Shown here piece after piece: positions 43,970 to 52,610 of a stretch of DNA of 64,000 bases. The translations under genes were made by a program, and so were the position numbers. The notes beneath the pieces are model-generated. The model did no database searches. It was not told where the DNA came from and saw nothing but the letters and a program-made list of their open reading frames with translations. Positions within the stretch are counted from its first letter, which is position 1; each line of letters opens with the position of its first letter. The stretch comes from Mesorhizobium tianshanense (GTDB lineage Bacteria; Pseudomonadota; Alphaproteobacteria; Rhizobiales; Rhizobiaceae), in NCBI RefSeq assembly GCF_007830515.1, contig NZ_VLKT01000013.1:82421-146420 (forward strand). The letters run 5' to 3'.

Positions 43970-45580
43970 CTAGGCTTCGAGCCAGAGATATTCCGCCATT
44001 GCGTAGCCCATCATGCCACCGAGCGGGTTCGCCTCCAAACCCTTCACCTTGCTGGAGAGGGCATCCACGTTGGAAATGTAGGCCGGGATGATGGTGCCGG
44101 CCTCCTCGGAGACCATAGCCTGCATCTGGCCGTAGATCTCCTTGCGCTTGGCCTGGTCGAGCGAACCGCGCGCCTCGATGAGCAGCTTGTCGAACTTCTC
44201 GGACTTGTACTGGCTTTCGTTCCATGGCGCGTTGGACGCGTAAAGGAGCGAGAAGAGGATGTCCGGCGTTGGGCGCGGATTGATGTTGCCGAAATGGATC
44301 GGCGCCTTGAGCCAGTAATTGTCCCAATAGCCGTCGGACGGAACGCGCTGGACGTCGAGCTTCATGCCGATTTCCGCGCCGGCAGCCTGGATGATCATCG
44401 CCATGTCGATCGACGAGGTCGCCGCGTCGGAAGCGATCACCGGGATGGACTGGCCGAGCAGGCCTGCCTTCTGGAAGTGGAACTTCGCCTTGTCCGGGTC
44501 GAAAGCCTTCGGCTTGACGTCGGCGTTATGAAAGATATTCGCCGGCGAAACGGGCTGGTCGTTGCCGATTTCGCCGAGGCCGCGCAACGCCGATTTGACG
44601 ATCTGCTCGCGGTTGACGAGATATTTCATGCCGGCCACGAAGTCGGCCTTGCTGCCCGGATCCATGTCGAGCCGAATGTTGAGGTCGGTGTAGTTGCCAG
44701 AGGTCGTCTTCGACAGTTCGAAGCCCTGCTGGCCTCCGATCAGCTTCATCGCCCGCGGATTGATGGCAGCGGCGAAATTGATGTCGCCGGACAGCAGCGC
44801 ATTGACGCGGGCGCTGTCGTCGCTGATGGCGATGAATTCAAAAGAGTCGAGATAGGGTTTGCCCGACTTCCAGTAGTTCTTGTTCTTGGTGACCACCGAA
44901 CGCACACCCGGATCGAACGTTTGCAGCACGAAGGCGCCGGTGCCATTGCCCTTGGAGAAGTCGGTGGTGCCGTCCGCCACGATCATGAAGTGGTGCAACG
45001 CCAGGATGGTCGGAAGGTCTGCATTCGGGTCGGCCAAGGTGATTTCGACTGTCGACTTGTCGACCGCCTTGAAGCTGGTCATCTGCGCGGCGATCTTGGC
45101 GACCTTGGAGCCGACCGCCGGATCAAGATGACGCTTCAGCGAGAAGACGACGTCTTCTGCGGTGAGGTCCTTGCCGTCGTGGAACGTGACGCCCTTGCGC
45201 AGCTTTACGGTCCAGGTCTTGGCGTCCTTGCTGTCGAAGCTCTCGGCCAGCTCCATCTGCGTGACGCCGTCCTTGTCGAGGAACGTCAGGCGATTATAGA
45301 GCGAGCAGCAGCGCACATAGTCGGTGGAAAGCGACGCCTTTGCAGGATCAAGCGTATCGGCGGTCGATGACGACCATCCGGCCGCCTTGAAATTTCCGCC
45401 GGAAACCGGCTCGGCGGCGACGGCATTGGTGGCGCGGCCGAGCACCACGCTGCCCGCGACAACCGCGGCGCCGCCGGCCAGCAGCATCTTGAGAAGTTCG
45501 CGGCGGCTCGCGCCCCGCCGAATGGCATTTTCGACCATGGCATCGTCTGCTCTGGTCCAATTCGAGATCTTGTCGGTCAT
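43970..45580 (-). CDS. Oligopeptide-type ABC transporter substrate-binding protein (SBP_bac_5) with Tat signal
   Basis: A 536-residue binding protein. The N-terminus carries a twin-arginine signal, SRRELLKMLLAGGAAVVAGS, preceded by a long polar n-region, so export is likely in folded form. The mature part shows AESFDSKDAKTWTVKLRKGV and FHDGKDLTAEDVVFSLKRHL, the classical family-5 motif. Ligands range from peptides to opines and other cationic nitrogen compounds. It heads the transporter genes, 64 bases after the HAD gene, and shares its upstream Lrp-like boxes. AAAGGGGAAT precedes ATG 45580. Confidence 0.9.
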   Translation of the reverse strand: MTDKISNWTRADDAMVENAIRRGASRRELLKMLLAGGAAVVAGSVVLGRATNAVAAEPVSGGNFKAAGWSSSTADTLDPAKASLSTDYVRCCSLYNRLTFLDKDGVTQMELAESFDSKDAKTWTVKLRKGVTFHDGKDLTAEDVVFSLKRHLDPAVGSKVAKIAAQMTSFKAVDKSTVEITLADPNADLPTILALHHFMIVADGTTDFSKGNGTGAFVLQTFDPGVRSVVTKNKNYWKSGKPYLDSFEFIAISDDSARVNALLSGDINFAAAINPRAMKLIGGQQGFELSKTTSGNYTDLNIRLDMDPGSKADFVAGMKYLVNREQIVKSALRGLGEIGNDQPVSPANIFHNADVKPKAFDPDKAKFHFQKAGLLGQSIPVIASDAATSSIDMAMIIQAAGAEIGMKLDVQRVPSDGYWDNYWLKAPIHFGNINPRPTPDILFSLLYASNAPWNESQYKSEKFDKLLIEARGSLDQAKRKEIYGQMQAMVSEEAGTIIPAYISNVDALSSKVKGLEANPLGGMMGYAMAEYLWLEA

Positions 45581-45644
45581 GTTATTCCCCTTTCTGTTTG
45601 TTTCGTCGGGATGCTCGTCTTGTCGCGGCTTTCCGGGCTTGGGC

Positions 45645-46367
45645 TCAAGTTCGTTCCTTCAAGCTTTCCCGCACGGCCTCCGCCAACGCGGCCATCGAGG
45701 TGAAATGGTAGTCCGGCACGGTGAAGCGCTCCGGCTCGATCGTGCCGCCATAGCCCTTCTGGGCATGCCGGCGCTCGATCCAGCAATTGGTCAACCCAAG
45801 CGCCCGGGATATGCCGATATCGTGATACTGGCTTTGCGCGACGTGCAGGATGTCGTCCTTGCTATCACCCCGGGAGCCGACGAAATCGAAGACCTTTTGG
45901 AAATAGGCCGGGTCCGGTTTTTCCGTGCCGGTATCGTCGGCCGTGAACGTTGCGAAGAAGGGCGATCCAAGCTGCTTCTCGAAATGGTCGAGCGCCCAGC
46001 GCCGGGCATTGGTCATGGCAATGAGCTTGTGCGATTTCGCAAGCTCGGCCAATGCCGCCGCGCTGTCGGGAAAACCTTGCCAGGCGCTGGCGGAGTCCCG
46101 CAGGCGGACGCCGTACTTCTCCTCGGCCGGCAGGCCGAGCTGCGGCGCAATGACCATATAGACACGCACCAGATCGTCGGGAAACAGGCCGGCATCGGGC
46201 ATGTAGCGCGCCTGCCGGTACAGGGCCAGCGCGGCTTCGCCATCGATGGAGACGCCAAGGTCGGCGGCAATCCCGGCCAGGCAGGCCGTTATGCCACCCT
46301 CGAAGTCGATCAGCGTGCCGACGACGTCGAAGGTCATGTATTTGAACTCGCTAAAGCCCCTGGCCAA
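45645..46367 (-). CDS. HAD-superfamily hydrolase, haloacid dehalogenase type II-like (copy 1)
   Basis: A 240-residue HAD protein with motif I FDVVGTLIDFEG (nucleophile Asp), motif II IAMTNARRWALDHF, motif III/IV EKPDPAYFQKVFDFV and HVAQSQYHDIGISRALG. It resembles type II 2-haloacid dehalogenases, but many relatives are phosphatases of unknown substrate. The likely start is TTG 46367 (MARGFSEFKYMTFDV) behind GAGGAG; no in-frame ATG precedes the nucleophile strand except just before it. It heads the leftward operon that continues with the peptide-type transporter, with two Lrp-like boxes upstream. Confidence 0.78.
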   Translation of the reverse strand: MARGFSEFKYMTFDVVGTLIDFEGGITACLAGIAADLGVSIDGEAALALYRQARYMPDAGLFPDDLVRVYMVIAPQLGLPAEEKYGVRLRDSASAWQGFPDSAAALAELAKSHKLIAMTNARRWALDHFEKQLGSPFFATFTADDTGTEKPDPAYFQKVFDFVGSRGDSKDDILHVAQSQYHDIGISRALGLTNCWIERRHAQKGYGGTIEPERFTVPDYHFTSMAALAEAVRESLKERT

Positions 46368-46410
46368 GACTGGCTCTCCTCTGCGCGCGGTCGAATTGCA
46401 TGGTGCTGAA

Positions 46411-46425
46411 CAGAACAAAATTCCG
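46411..46425 (-). promoter_or_regulatory. Lrp-like box 1 upstream of the HAD/transporter operon
   Basis: CAGAACAAAATTCCG resembles the reverse complement of the lrp-promoter box (CAGCACAAAATGCTG), sharing CAG, ACAAAAT and a C near the end. It lies 44 bases before the HAD start codon, near promoter distance. Confidence 0.4.
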
Positions 46426-46540
46426 TGCTGTCCGGGCCGTCGACCTTTTCAAAGGCTCGAAAATTCGGGCCTTCTGGCCTTGTCTTAAGAGCAGTCTGGC
46501 ACTTCCCCCGCGCTGGATTCGCCGAAAAGCCGCAAGGCTG

Positions 46541-46555
46541 CGGCACAAAATTGCG
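46541..46555 (-). promoter_or_regulatory. Lrp-like box 2 upstream of the HAD/transporter operon
   Basis: CGGCACAAAATTGCG shares ACAAAATT with box 1 and GCACAAAAT with the lrp-promoter box. The two boxes are 130 bases apart in the gap between the aminotransferase stop and the HAD start; Lrp proteins often bind several spaced sites. Confidence 0.4.
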
Positions 46556-46604
46556 AAATCGTCTGCCCCGGCGCTATTTCGAAACACGCGGTATTCGTCT
46601 CCCG

Positions 46605-47978
46605 TCATGCCAGGGCCTGGCGCACATCTGGATCGTCCAGCGTCTGGTCGAGCGTCCGGCGCGTGCGCTCGATGATCGCGTCGATGTCGTCGCCGGTGCA
46701 GCAGAGCGGGGGAGCATAGCCGAGAACCCCGTTGGCAAAGGCACGGATGATGAGGCCATTGTCCCACGCCCTGTCGAAGACGCGCCGCGCGGGCACGGCC
46801 GATGCGGGAAGTGGTATCTTCTTCTCCTTGTCGACCACCAGTTCGATCGCGGCAAGCATGCCGCGACCGCGCACATCGCCGACGAGCGGGTGATCGCTCA
46901 GGCCTTCCAATCCTGCCATCAGGCGAGCGCCGGCCTTGATGCCATTCTCCAGAAGGCCGTCTTCATAGAGCTTAAGCACCTCGAGCGCGACGGCGGCGCT
47001 GACGGGATGGGCGGAATAGGTGTAGCCGTGGCCGACCGCCGAGGCGCCCGCGCCATCAGCGATGACGTTGTAGACATGATCGGCCATGAACACGGCACCC
47101 ATAGGAACATAGCCCGATGTCAGGCCCTTCGCAGTCGTCATGAAGTCGGGAACGATGTCCTCGTCCGTGCAGGCGAACAGGGGTCCTGTGCGGCCGAAGC
47201 CGGTGATCACCTCGTCGGCGATGAACAGGATGTCGTACTCCCGGCAGAGTTCGCGCATCGCCTTGATCCAGCCCTTCGGCGGGACTATGACGCCGCCTGA
47301 GCCCTGGATCGGCTCGGCATAGAAGGCAGCGACGCGCTCCGGTCCGATCTCCTCGATCTTGGCCTTCAACGCAGCGAGCGATGCGGCGATGATCGCGTTC
47401 CCGTCCTCACCTACCGGGTTGCGATAAGGATAGGGGGAGGGGATCTTGTGCTGCCATTCGAAGGGAATGCCGAAGCCGGCGTGAAAGGCGGGCAAAGCGG
47501 TCAGGCCCGCGCCGACCACCGACGACCCGTGATAACCCTGCTCGATGGAAATGAACTGGTCGCGTTTCGGCTCGCCCCTGGCATTCCAGTAATAGCGGAC
47601 GAAACGGATCGTGCTGTCGACCGCGTCCGATCCGCCGAGCGTAAAATAGACGTGATTGAGATCCCCGGGCGCGCGCTCGGCCAGTTCCGAGGCGAGCCGG
47701 ATGGCCGGCTCCGAGCCGAGGTCGAAATAGGCGGTGGCATAGGGAAGCTCGCGCATCTGCCGGGCCGCCGCCTCGACGATGCTGTCGTGGCCGTAGCCGG
47801 CATTGACGCACCACAGCCCTGCGAAACCATCGATAAGTTGCCGGCCGGATGCATCGGTCACGGTCGCCCCCTTCGCCGATTTCAAGACGCGCACGCCAAG
47901 AGCCTCGTGGCCGCGATATGAGGAAACCGGATGGATGAGATGGGCGCGGTCGAGTTCGATCAGGGAATTGGCGAGCAT
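46605..47978 (-). CDS. Class III (omega) aminotransferase, PLP-dependent
   Basis: A 457-residue omega-amino acid:pyruvate-type transaminase. Motifs are GFAGLWCVNAGYGHDSIVEA, VYFTLGGSDAVDSTIRFVRY, ILFIADEVITGFGRTGPLFA (Asp contacting the PLP pyridine) and the PLP lysine in FMTTAKGLTSGYVPMGAVF. C-terminal RGRGMLAAIELV is usual. It would convert a terminal amine, such as GABA, putrescine, beta-alanine or taurine-like compounds, to the aldehyde that the aldehyde dehydrogenases downstream in the region could oxidise. It follows the GNAT gene by 14 bases in the leftward run. Confidence 0.9.
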   Translation of the reverse strand: MLANSLIELDRAHLIHPVSSYRGHEALGVRVLKSAKGATVTDASGRQLIDGFAGLWCVNAGYGHDSIVEAAARQMRELPYATAYFDLGSEPAIRLASELAERAPGDLNHVYFTLGGSDAVDSTIRFVRYYWNARGEPKRDQFISIEQGYHGSSVVGAGLTALPAFHAGFGIPFEWQHKIPSPYPYRNPVGEDGNAIIAASLAALKAKIEEIGPERVAAFYAEPIQGSGGVIVPPKGWIKAMRELCREYDILFIADEVITGFGRTGPLFACTDEDIVPDFMTTAKGLTSGYVPMGAVFMADHVYNVIADGAGASAVGHGYTYSAHPVSAAVALEVLKLYEDGLLENGIKAGARLMAGLEGLSDHPLVGDVRGRGMLAAIELVVDKEKKIPLPASAVPARRVFDRAWDNGLIIRAFANGVLGYAPPLCCTGDDIDAIIERTRRTLDQTLDDPDVRQALA

Positions 47979-47992
47979 TGTTGTCCTCCGGA

Positions 47993-48832
47993 CTAGCCGA
48001 GCGCCTGGTTGGCGAGGGCGTAAACTTTTGGTCTGGCCCGTTCGGCGCCATTCTTGGGCGGGCGGTCCATGGCCACGCCGCCGCCGACATGGGCGAGGCC
48101 GATTTCCCCGAGCCAGCCGGCGATGCCGGTCCTGCTGTCGGTATCCACGCGCAGGAAGGCGCCGGGGCGGGGTGCAGCGAAGAAGCCGATCAGGGCCTTT
48201 GCGGCGTCGGCACTTCCCGCGATGACCGGACCGATCACCTCGCCGCGTCCGAACGGGCGGATCGCAGCATAAGCCTCGATGGCGCCGTTGCGGCGGATTA
48301 CCGCGAATTGGCCGCGCTCCGCCAGAGCATCGATCAGGGCTTCACGGTCGGCGCCATAGGCGTCGCGGTCCAGCGCCTTGATGTCCGGCAGATCGCTGGT
48401 AACTGCTGCTTCCACGGCGTCGGGCGCGCCAAGCTCTGCAACCTTGCCCTGATGCTGCAGGATCGCACCAGAGGGCACGAAACCCAGTTTCTGGTAGAGA
48501 GGCATGCCATCCACCGTCGCGACAAGCCGCAGCGGACGGTCGCCGGCAAGGGCGAGGGCCTTGTCCATGAGCCGGCGCCCGAGCCCCTTGCCCCGCACAT
48601 TCCTGTCGACGATCACCATGTTGATCATGGCGCAATCCGTGCCGTAGGGCGTTACCAGGATGGTTCCGGTGACACGGCCCTGGTCGTCGAGCGCGACCGC
48701 GCCGCGCGAGAGCTGCAGCGCCATCTGCCAGTCCTGCGCGCGATGCGGCCAATTCTCCTGGAGAGAAAGCGCTACAGCCCCCTCGATATGATCCGGCCCG
48801 AAGGCCTGGATTTCGATCTCGCCCTGCTGCAT
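47993..48832 (-). CDS. GNAT acetyltransferase-family protein with extra C-terminal domain (copy 1)
   Basis: A 279-residue protein: an N-terminal GNAT fold (INMVIVDRNVRGKGLGRRLM, where RGKGLG is the acetyl-CoA loop, about residues 75-95) and a second C-terminal domain of the DUF1248/Acetyltransf_18 kind (AYAAIRPFGRGEVIGPVIAG). It is a paralogue of the protein at 57956, sharing WPHRAQDW, FGRG-x-V-x-GPV and the C-terminal YALANQALG. A role in acetylating an amine intermediate is possible and would fit the ArgE-like deacetylase nearby. It heads a leftward pair with the aminotransferase; an Lrp-like box lies about 105 bases upstream. Confidence 0.82.
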   Translation of the reverse strand: MQQGEIEIQAFGPDHIEGAVALSLQENWPHRAQDWQMALQLSRGAVALDDQGRVTGTILVTPYGTDCAMINMVIVDRNVRGKGLGRRLMDKALALAGDRPLRLVATVDGMPLYQKLGFVPSGAILQHQGKVAELGAPDAVEAAVTSDLPDIKALDRDAYGADREALIDALAERGQFAVIRRNGAIEAYAAIRPFGRGEVIGPVIAGSADAAKALIGFFAAPRPGAFLRVDTDSRTGIAGWLGEIGLAHVGGGVAMDRPPKNGAERARPKVYALANQALG

Positions 48833-48938
48833 GAGGCATCCCTATCGTCTGCTGCCCAAGTCTCGACCATCGGCGCGCCGCAGATCGTCTGAAGGCTTTA
48901 GCTTCGACAGTATCTTTCGCCGTAGCGCGAGGGGTGCG

Positions 48939-48953
48939 CCGCATCTTGTGCTG
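48939..48953 (+). promoter_or_regulatory. Lrp-like box between the GNAT and HAD genes
   Basis: CCGCATCTTGTGCTG matches the lrp-promoter box at 13 of 15 positions. It lies in the 321-base divergent gap between the GNAT gene (leftward) and the second HAD gene (rightward). The rest of that gap shows no gene or further motif that I can support. Confidence 0.5.
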
Positions 48954-49153
48954 GCACCGTCCGCGACGGATGCGTTCCACGTGACGCGCTACGCCGCCAT
49001 CGACTGGCAAGATGCTACAGCGTGCCAAACCGGATGGCGGATACGGAACTTTCTGCTTTCGGGAGGGCCATTTCGGTCACGTGGGCCGCCACGTGCCGGC
49101 CTATGATGAAATACATCCCAGCGCGGATGTACTTCCACCGGAGATCGACGGAC

Positions 49154-49822
49154 ATGGCTTCTTTCAGGCCCAAATACATCACCTTCGACTGCTATGGCAC
49201 GTTGACCCATTTCCAGATGGCGGAAGCGGCGCGCGATCTCTACGGCAGCCGGCTCGACGAGCCGCGCATACAGGAGTTCATCAAGAACTTCGCGGCCTAT
49301 CGGCTCGACGAGATCATGGGCGACTGGAAGCCCTATGCCGAGGTCGTCCACAACGCGCTCGAGCGCTCCTGCAAGCGCAACGGCGTCACCTTCAGCGTCG
49401 ACGACGCCAGGATGGTGTATGAGCGAGTCCCGACCTGGGGACCCCACGCCGACGTTCCGGCCGGCCTTGCCAAGGTGGCCAGGGAAATTCCGCTGGTCAT
49501 CCTCTCCAACGCCATGAACGCGCAGATCATGTCCAATGTCGAGAAGCTCGGCGCACCATTCCATGCCGTCTACACGGCAGAGCAGGCGCAGGCCTACAAG
49601 CCCCGTTTCCAAGCCTTCGAATATATGCTGGACATGCTGGGCTGCGGCCCGGAGGACATCCTTCACTGCTCGTCCTCGTTCCGCTACGACCTGATGTCGG
49701 CACACGATCTCGGCATCAAGAACAAGGTCTGGGTCAATCGCGGTCACGAACCGGCCAACCCGTACTACGGCTATGTCGAGATCGCCGACATTTCGGGTCT
49801 TGCGGGCGTGGTCGGTCTCTGA
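49154..49822 (+). CDS. HAD-superfamily hydrolase, haloacid dehalogenase type II-like (copy 2)
   Basis: A 222-residue HAD protein: motif I ITFDCYGTLTHFQM, motif II VILSNAMNAQIMSNVEKLG, motif III/IV YKPRFQAFEYMLDMLGCGPE, and HCSSSFRYDLMSAHDLGIKN close to the dehalogenase SSNxxD signature. The second motif has Ser-Asn as in true type II dehalogenases, and the Lys in YKPR is the expected one. A dehalogenase or phosphatase are both possible. ATG 49154 follows GGAG at ten bases. It precedes the FAD oxidase by 17 bases in a rightward pair. Confidence 0.8.
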   Translation: MASFRPKYITFDCYGTLTHFQMAEAARDLYGSRLDEPRIQEFIKNFAAYRLDEIMGDWKPYAEVVHNALERSCKRNGVTFSVDDARMVYERVPTWGPHADVPAGLAKVAREIPLVILSNAMNAQIMSNVEKLGAPFHAVYTAEQAQAYKPRFQAFEYMLDMLGCGPEDILHCSSSFRYDLMSAHDLGIKNKVWVNRGHEPANPYYGYVEIADISGLAGVVGL

Positions 49823-49839
49823 AACAGGGCGGGTTGCCG

Positions 49840-51114
49840 ATGAAATTGGTCTCCTACTGGCACGACACAGCTCCCGTCTTTTCCGGCGGGGCGCAAGGCC
49901 CGGTCGAGGGGCACTACGATGCCGCCATCATCGGCGGCGGCTTCACCGGTCTCGCCGCCGCGCGACAACTGGCGAAGGCCGGCGCCAAGGTGGCGGTGCT
50001 GGAGGCGGAGCGGGTGGGCTGGGGCGCATCCGGGCGCAATGGCGGGCACCTGAACAACGGCCTCGCCCATAGCTACCTTTCGGCCAGGGCGGAGCTCGGC
50101 AAGGAACGGGCAATCGCGCTCTACCGTGCGCTGGACGACTCCATCGACACCATCGAGGCGCTGGTCGCCGAGGAAGGCATCGACTGCAATTTCCGCCGCG
50201 CCGGCAAGCTGAAGCTCGCCTCCAAGCCGCAGCATTTCGAAGCGATCACCCGCAACTTCGAAGCCCTTCATGCGGAAGTGGATCCGGATACGGCATTGCT
50301 GTCTGCGGCCGATCTCAGATCCGAGATCGGCTCGCCCTTCCACGGCGCGATGCTATCGAAGAAGAGCGCCATGATGCATATGGGCCGCTATGTCGCAGGT
50401 TTGGCCACGGCCGCCGCCCGCCACGGTGCGGTGATCCACGAGAACGCGGCGGTGACCGACCGGAAGCAGGCCGGTGGCAGGCATGAGCTGACCACCTCGC
50501 GCGGACGGATCAGCGCCGACAATGTGCTGGTGGCGACCGGAGCCTACACCACGCCGAATTTCGGCTATTTCCGCCGGAGGATCATCTCCGTCGGCAGCTT
50601 CATCATCGCCACGCGGCCGTTGAGCGACGCCGAGATCGCCGTGACAATGCCCGGCAACCGGACGTGCGTGACCTCAATGAACATCGGCAACTACTTCCGG
50701 CTTTCGCCGGACAGACGCCTGATCTTCGGCGGCCGCGCGCGCTTCTCTGCGACATCGGACCAGCGCTCCGACGCCAGGAGCGGACAGATCTTGCAGGCAG
50801 GCCTCGCGGCGATCTTCCCGCAGCTCGCCAAGGTCGAGACCGACTATTGCTGGGGCGGGCTGGTCGACATGACCAAGGATCGCTTCCCGCGCGCCGGCTA
50901 CCATGACGGTGTCTGGTACGCGATGGGCTATTCCGGCCACGGCGCGCAGCTTTCCACCCATCTCGGCATGATCCTGGCCGATGCCATGCTCGGCCGCGAG
51001 GACCGCAATCCGATGAAGGGGCTCGATTGGCCGTCCATTCCCGGCTATTCCGGCAAGCCCTGGTTCCTGCCGATGGTCGGCCTCTACTACAAGGCGCTCG
51101 ACCGGATTCAGTGA
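49840..51114 (+). CDS. DadA-type FAD amine oxidoreductase (copy 3), PuuB/OrdL-like
   Basis: A 424-residue flavoprotein of the gamma-glutamylputrescine oxidase (PuuB) kind. The FAD motif is AAIIGGGFTGLAAARQLAKA (about 30-50), followed by GWGASGRNGGHLNNGLAHS, which is diagnostic for this branch, and ending WYAMGYSGHGAQLSTHLGMI. It should oxidise a secondary or terminal amine to an aldehyde, supplying the aldehyde dehydrogenases encoded on the other strand just downstream. ATG 49840 is used; TTG 49834 is in frame two codons earlier. It converges on gabD. Confidence 0.85.
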   Translation: MKLVSYWHDTAPVFSGGAQGPVEGHYDAAIIGGGFTGLAAARQLAKAGAKVAVLEAERVGWGASGRNGGHLNNGLAHSYLSARAELGKERAIALYRALDDSIDTIEALVAEEGIDCNFRRAGKLKLASKPQHFEAITRNFEALHAEVDPDTALLSAADLRSEIGSPFHGAMLSKKSAMMHMGRYVAGLATAAARHGAVIHENAAVTDRKQAGGRHELTTSRGRISADNVLVATGAYTTPNFGYFRRRIISVGSFIIATRPLSDAEIAVTMPGNRTCVTSMNIGNYFRLSPDRRLIFGGRARFSATSDQRSDARSGQILQAGLAAIFPQLAKVETDYCWGGLVDMTKDRFPRAGYHDGVWYAMGYSGHGAQLSTHLGMILADAMLGREDRNPMKGLDWPSIPGYSGKPWFLPMVGLYYKALDRIQ

Positions 51115-51138
51115 TCGTCGATCGGGCGTGGCCGGGCC

Positions 51139-52593
51139 TCAGCCCAGCCCGCCCATGTGGAAGCTCTTCATCTCGAGATATTCTTCGATGCCGGCCTGCG
51201 CCCCCTCACGGCCGAGGCCGGACTGCTTGACGCCGCCGAAGGGGGCCACTTCCATCGAGACCGAGCCGGTGTTGAGCCCCACCATGCCGAACTCCAGCGC
51301 CTCGCCGACGCGCCAGGCGCGTTTCAGGTTTTCGGTGTAGAAGTAGGAAGCAAGCCCGTAGGGCGTGCCGTTGGCCAGCGCGATCGCCTCATCTTCCGTC
51401 TCGAAACGGAAAAGCGGCGCGACCGGGCCGAAGGTTTCCTCGCCGGCGAGCTGCATCTCTTTCGTGGCGCCGGTCAGCACCAGCGGCGCGACATACTGAG
51501 GACCGTCGGGCAATGCCGGCCTCGTTGTGATGATCGCCGCGCCTTTGGCGAGCGCATCCTCGACGTGGCGGTTGATCTTCTCGACCGCCGCCATGTTGAT
51601 CATCGGCCCGATGGCGACACCGGGTTCTGTGCCCGGTCCTACCTTCATGGCGTTGACGCGAGCGGAAAGCTTCGCGGCGAAGGTTTCGTAGACACCGGCC
51701 TGGACGAGGATGCGGTTGGCGCAGACGCAGGTCTGGCCGCCGTTGCGGAACTTCGAGACAAGCGCGCCCTCGACGGCGAGATCGAGATCGGCGTCGTCGA
51801 AGACGATGAGGGGCGCGTTGCCGCCGAGTTCGAGGCTGAGCCGTTTCACGGTATCGGCCGCGCCGCGCATCAGCAACGAACCGACCCGCGTCGAGCCGGT
51901 GAAGGAGATCTTGCGAACGGTCTCGTTCGCCATGATCTCGTTGCCGATCCCTGCGGGCATGCCGGTGACGATGTTGATGACGCCGGCGGGGATGCCCGCG
52001 CGTTCGGCAAGCACGCCGAGCGCCAGCGCCGAATAGGGCGTGAACTCGGATGGCTTGATCACCACTGTGCACCCGGCCGCCAACGCCGGCGCGACCTTGC
52101 GGGTGATCATCGCGGTGGGGAAGTTCCACGGCGTGATGATGCCGCACACCCCGACTGGTTCCTTCAGCACGATGATGCGCCGGTCTGGCGTCGGCGAGGG
52201 GATGGTGTGGCCATTGATGCGACGCGCCTCCTCCGCAAACCATTTGACGAAGGAAGCGCCGTAACGGATCTCGCCTTTGGCCTCGTCCAGCGGCTTGCCC
52301 TGTTCCGTCGTCAGGATCAGCGCCAGATCGTCAAGATGGGCGAGCATCAGGCCATGCCAGGCTTCCAGGAGGCTAGCGCGTTCGGCATTGGTCTTCTTCC
52401 AGTCGCCATAGGCGGAAGCTGCGGCCTCTATGGCCGCGCGGGTCTCCGGACCGGCCATATCGGGCACTGTGCCGATCGCGGCCTGGGTCGCCGGATCGAC
52501 GACATCGACCGCCCTGCCGGAGCCGGAAGCGACCCATTTGCCGCCGATCAGGCCGGCTTCGCGGAAGAGACTTTTGTCTTTCAGGTTTTTCAT
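51139..52593 (-). CDS. gabD: NAD(P)-dependent succinate-semialdehyde dehydrogenase-like aldehyde dehydrogenase
   Basis: A 484-residue aldehyde dehydrogenase of the GabD group. The Glu general base is in SLELGGNAPLIVFDDADLD and the catalytic Cys in FRNGGQTCVCANRILVQAGV, with two adjacent Cys positions as in GabD. ITPWNFPTAMITRKVAPALA is the substrate/cofactor loop typical of succinate-semialdehyde dehydrogenases. It would send a four-carbon semialdehyde into the TCA cycle, consistent with the aminotransferase and PuuB-like oxidase nearby. It lies downstream of the TDH-like gene by 17 bases in the leftward run 58-51 kb. Confidence 0.88.
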   Translation of the reverse strand: MKNLKDKSLFREAGLIGGKWVASGSGRAVDVVDPATQAAIGTVPDMAGPETRAAIEAAASAYGDWKKTNAERASLLEAWHGLMLAHLDDLALILTTEQGKPLDEAKGEIRYGASFVKWFAEEARRINGHTIPSPTPDRRIIVLKEPVGVCGIITPWNFPTAMITRKVAPALAAGCTVVIKPSEFTPYSALALGVLAERAGIPAGVINIVTGMPAGIGNEIMANETVRKISFTGSTRVGSLLMRGAADTVKRLSLELGGNAPLIVFDDADLDLAVEGALVSKFRNGGQTCVCANRILVQAGVYETFAAKLSARVNAMKVGPGTEPGVAIGPMINMAAVEKINRHVEDALAKGAAIITTRPALPDGPQYVAPLVLTGATKEMQLAGEETFGPVAPLFRFETEDEAIALANGTPYGLASYFYTENLKRAWRVGEALEFGMVGLNTGSVSMEVAPFGGVKQSGLGREGAQAGIEEYLEMKSFHMGGLG

Positions 52594-52610
52594 CGAAAAC
52601 GACCTTGCAA

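Noticed and set aside
45645..49822. True haloalkanoate degradation from the two HAD type II-like genes
   Set aside because: No transporter or other gene for halogenated acids is nearby and many members of this family are phosphatases, so only the family call is kept.
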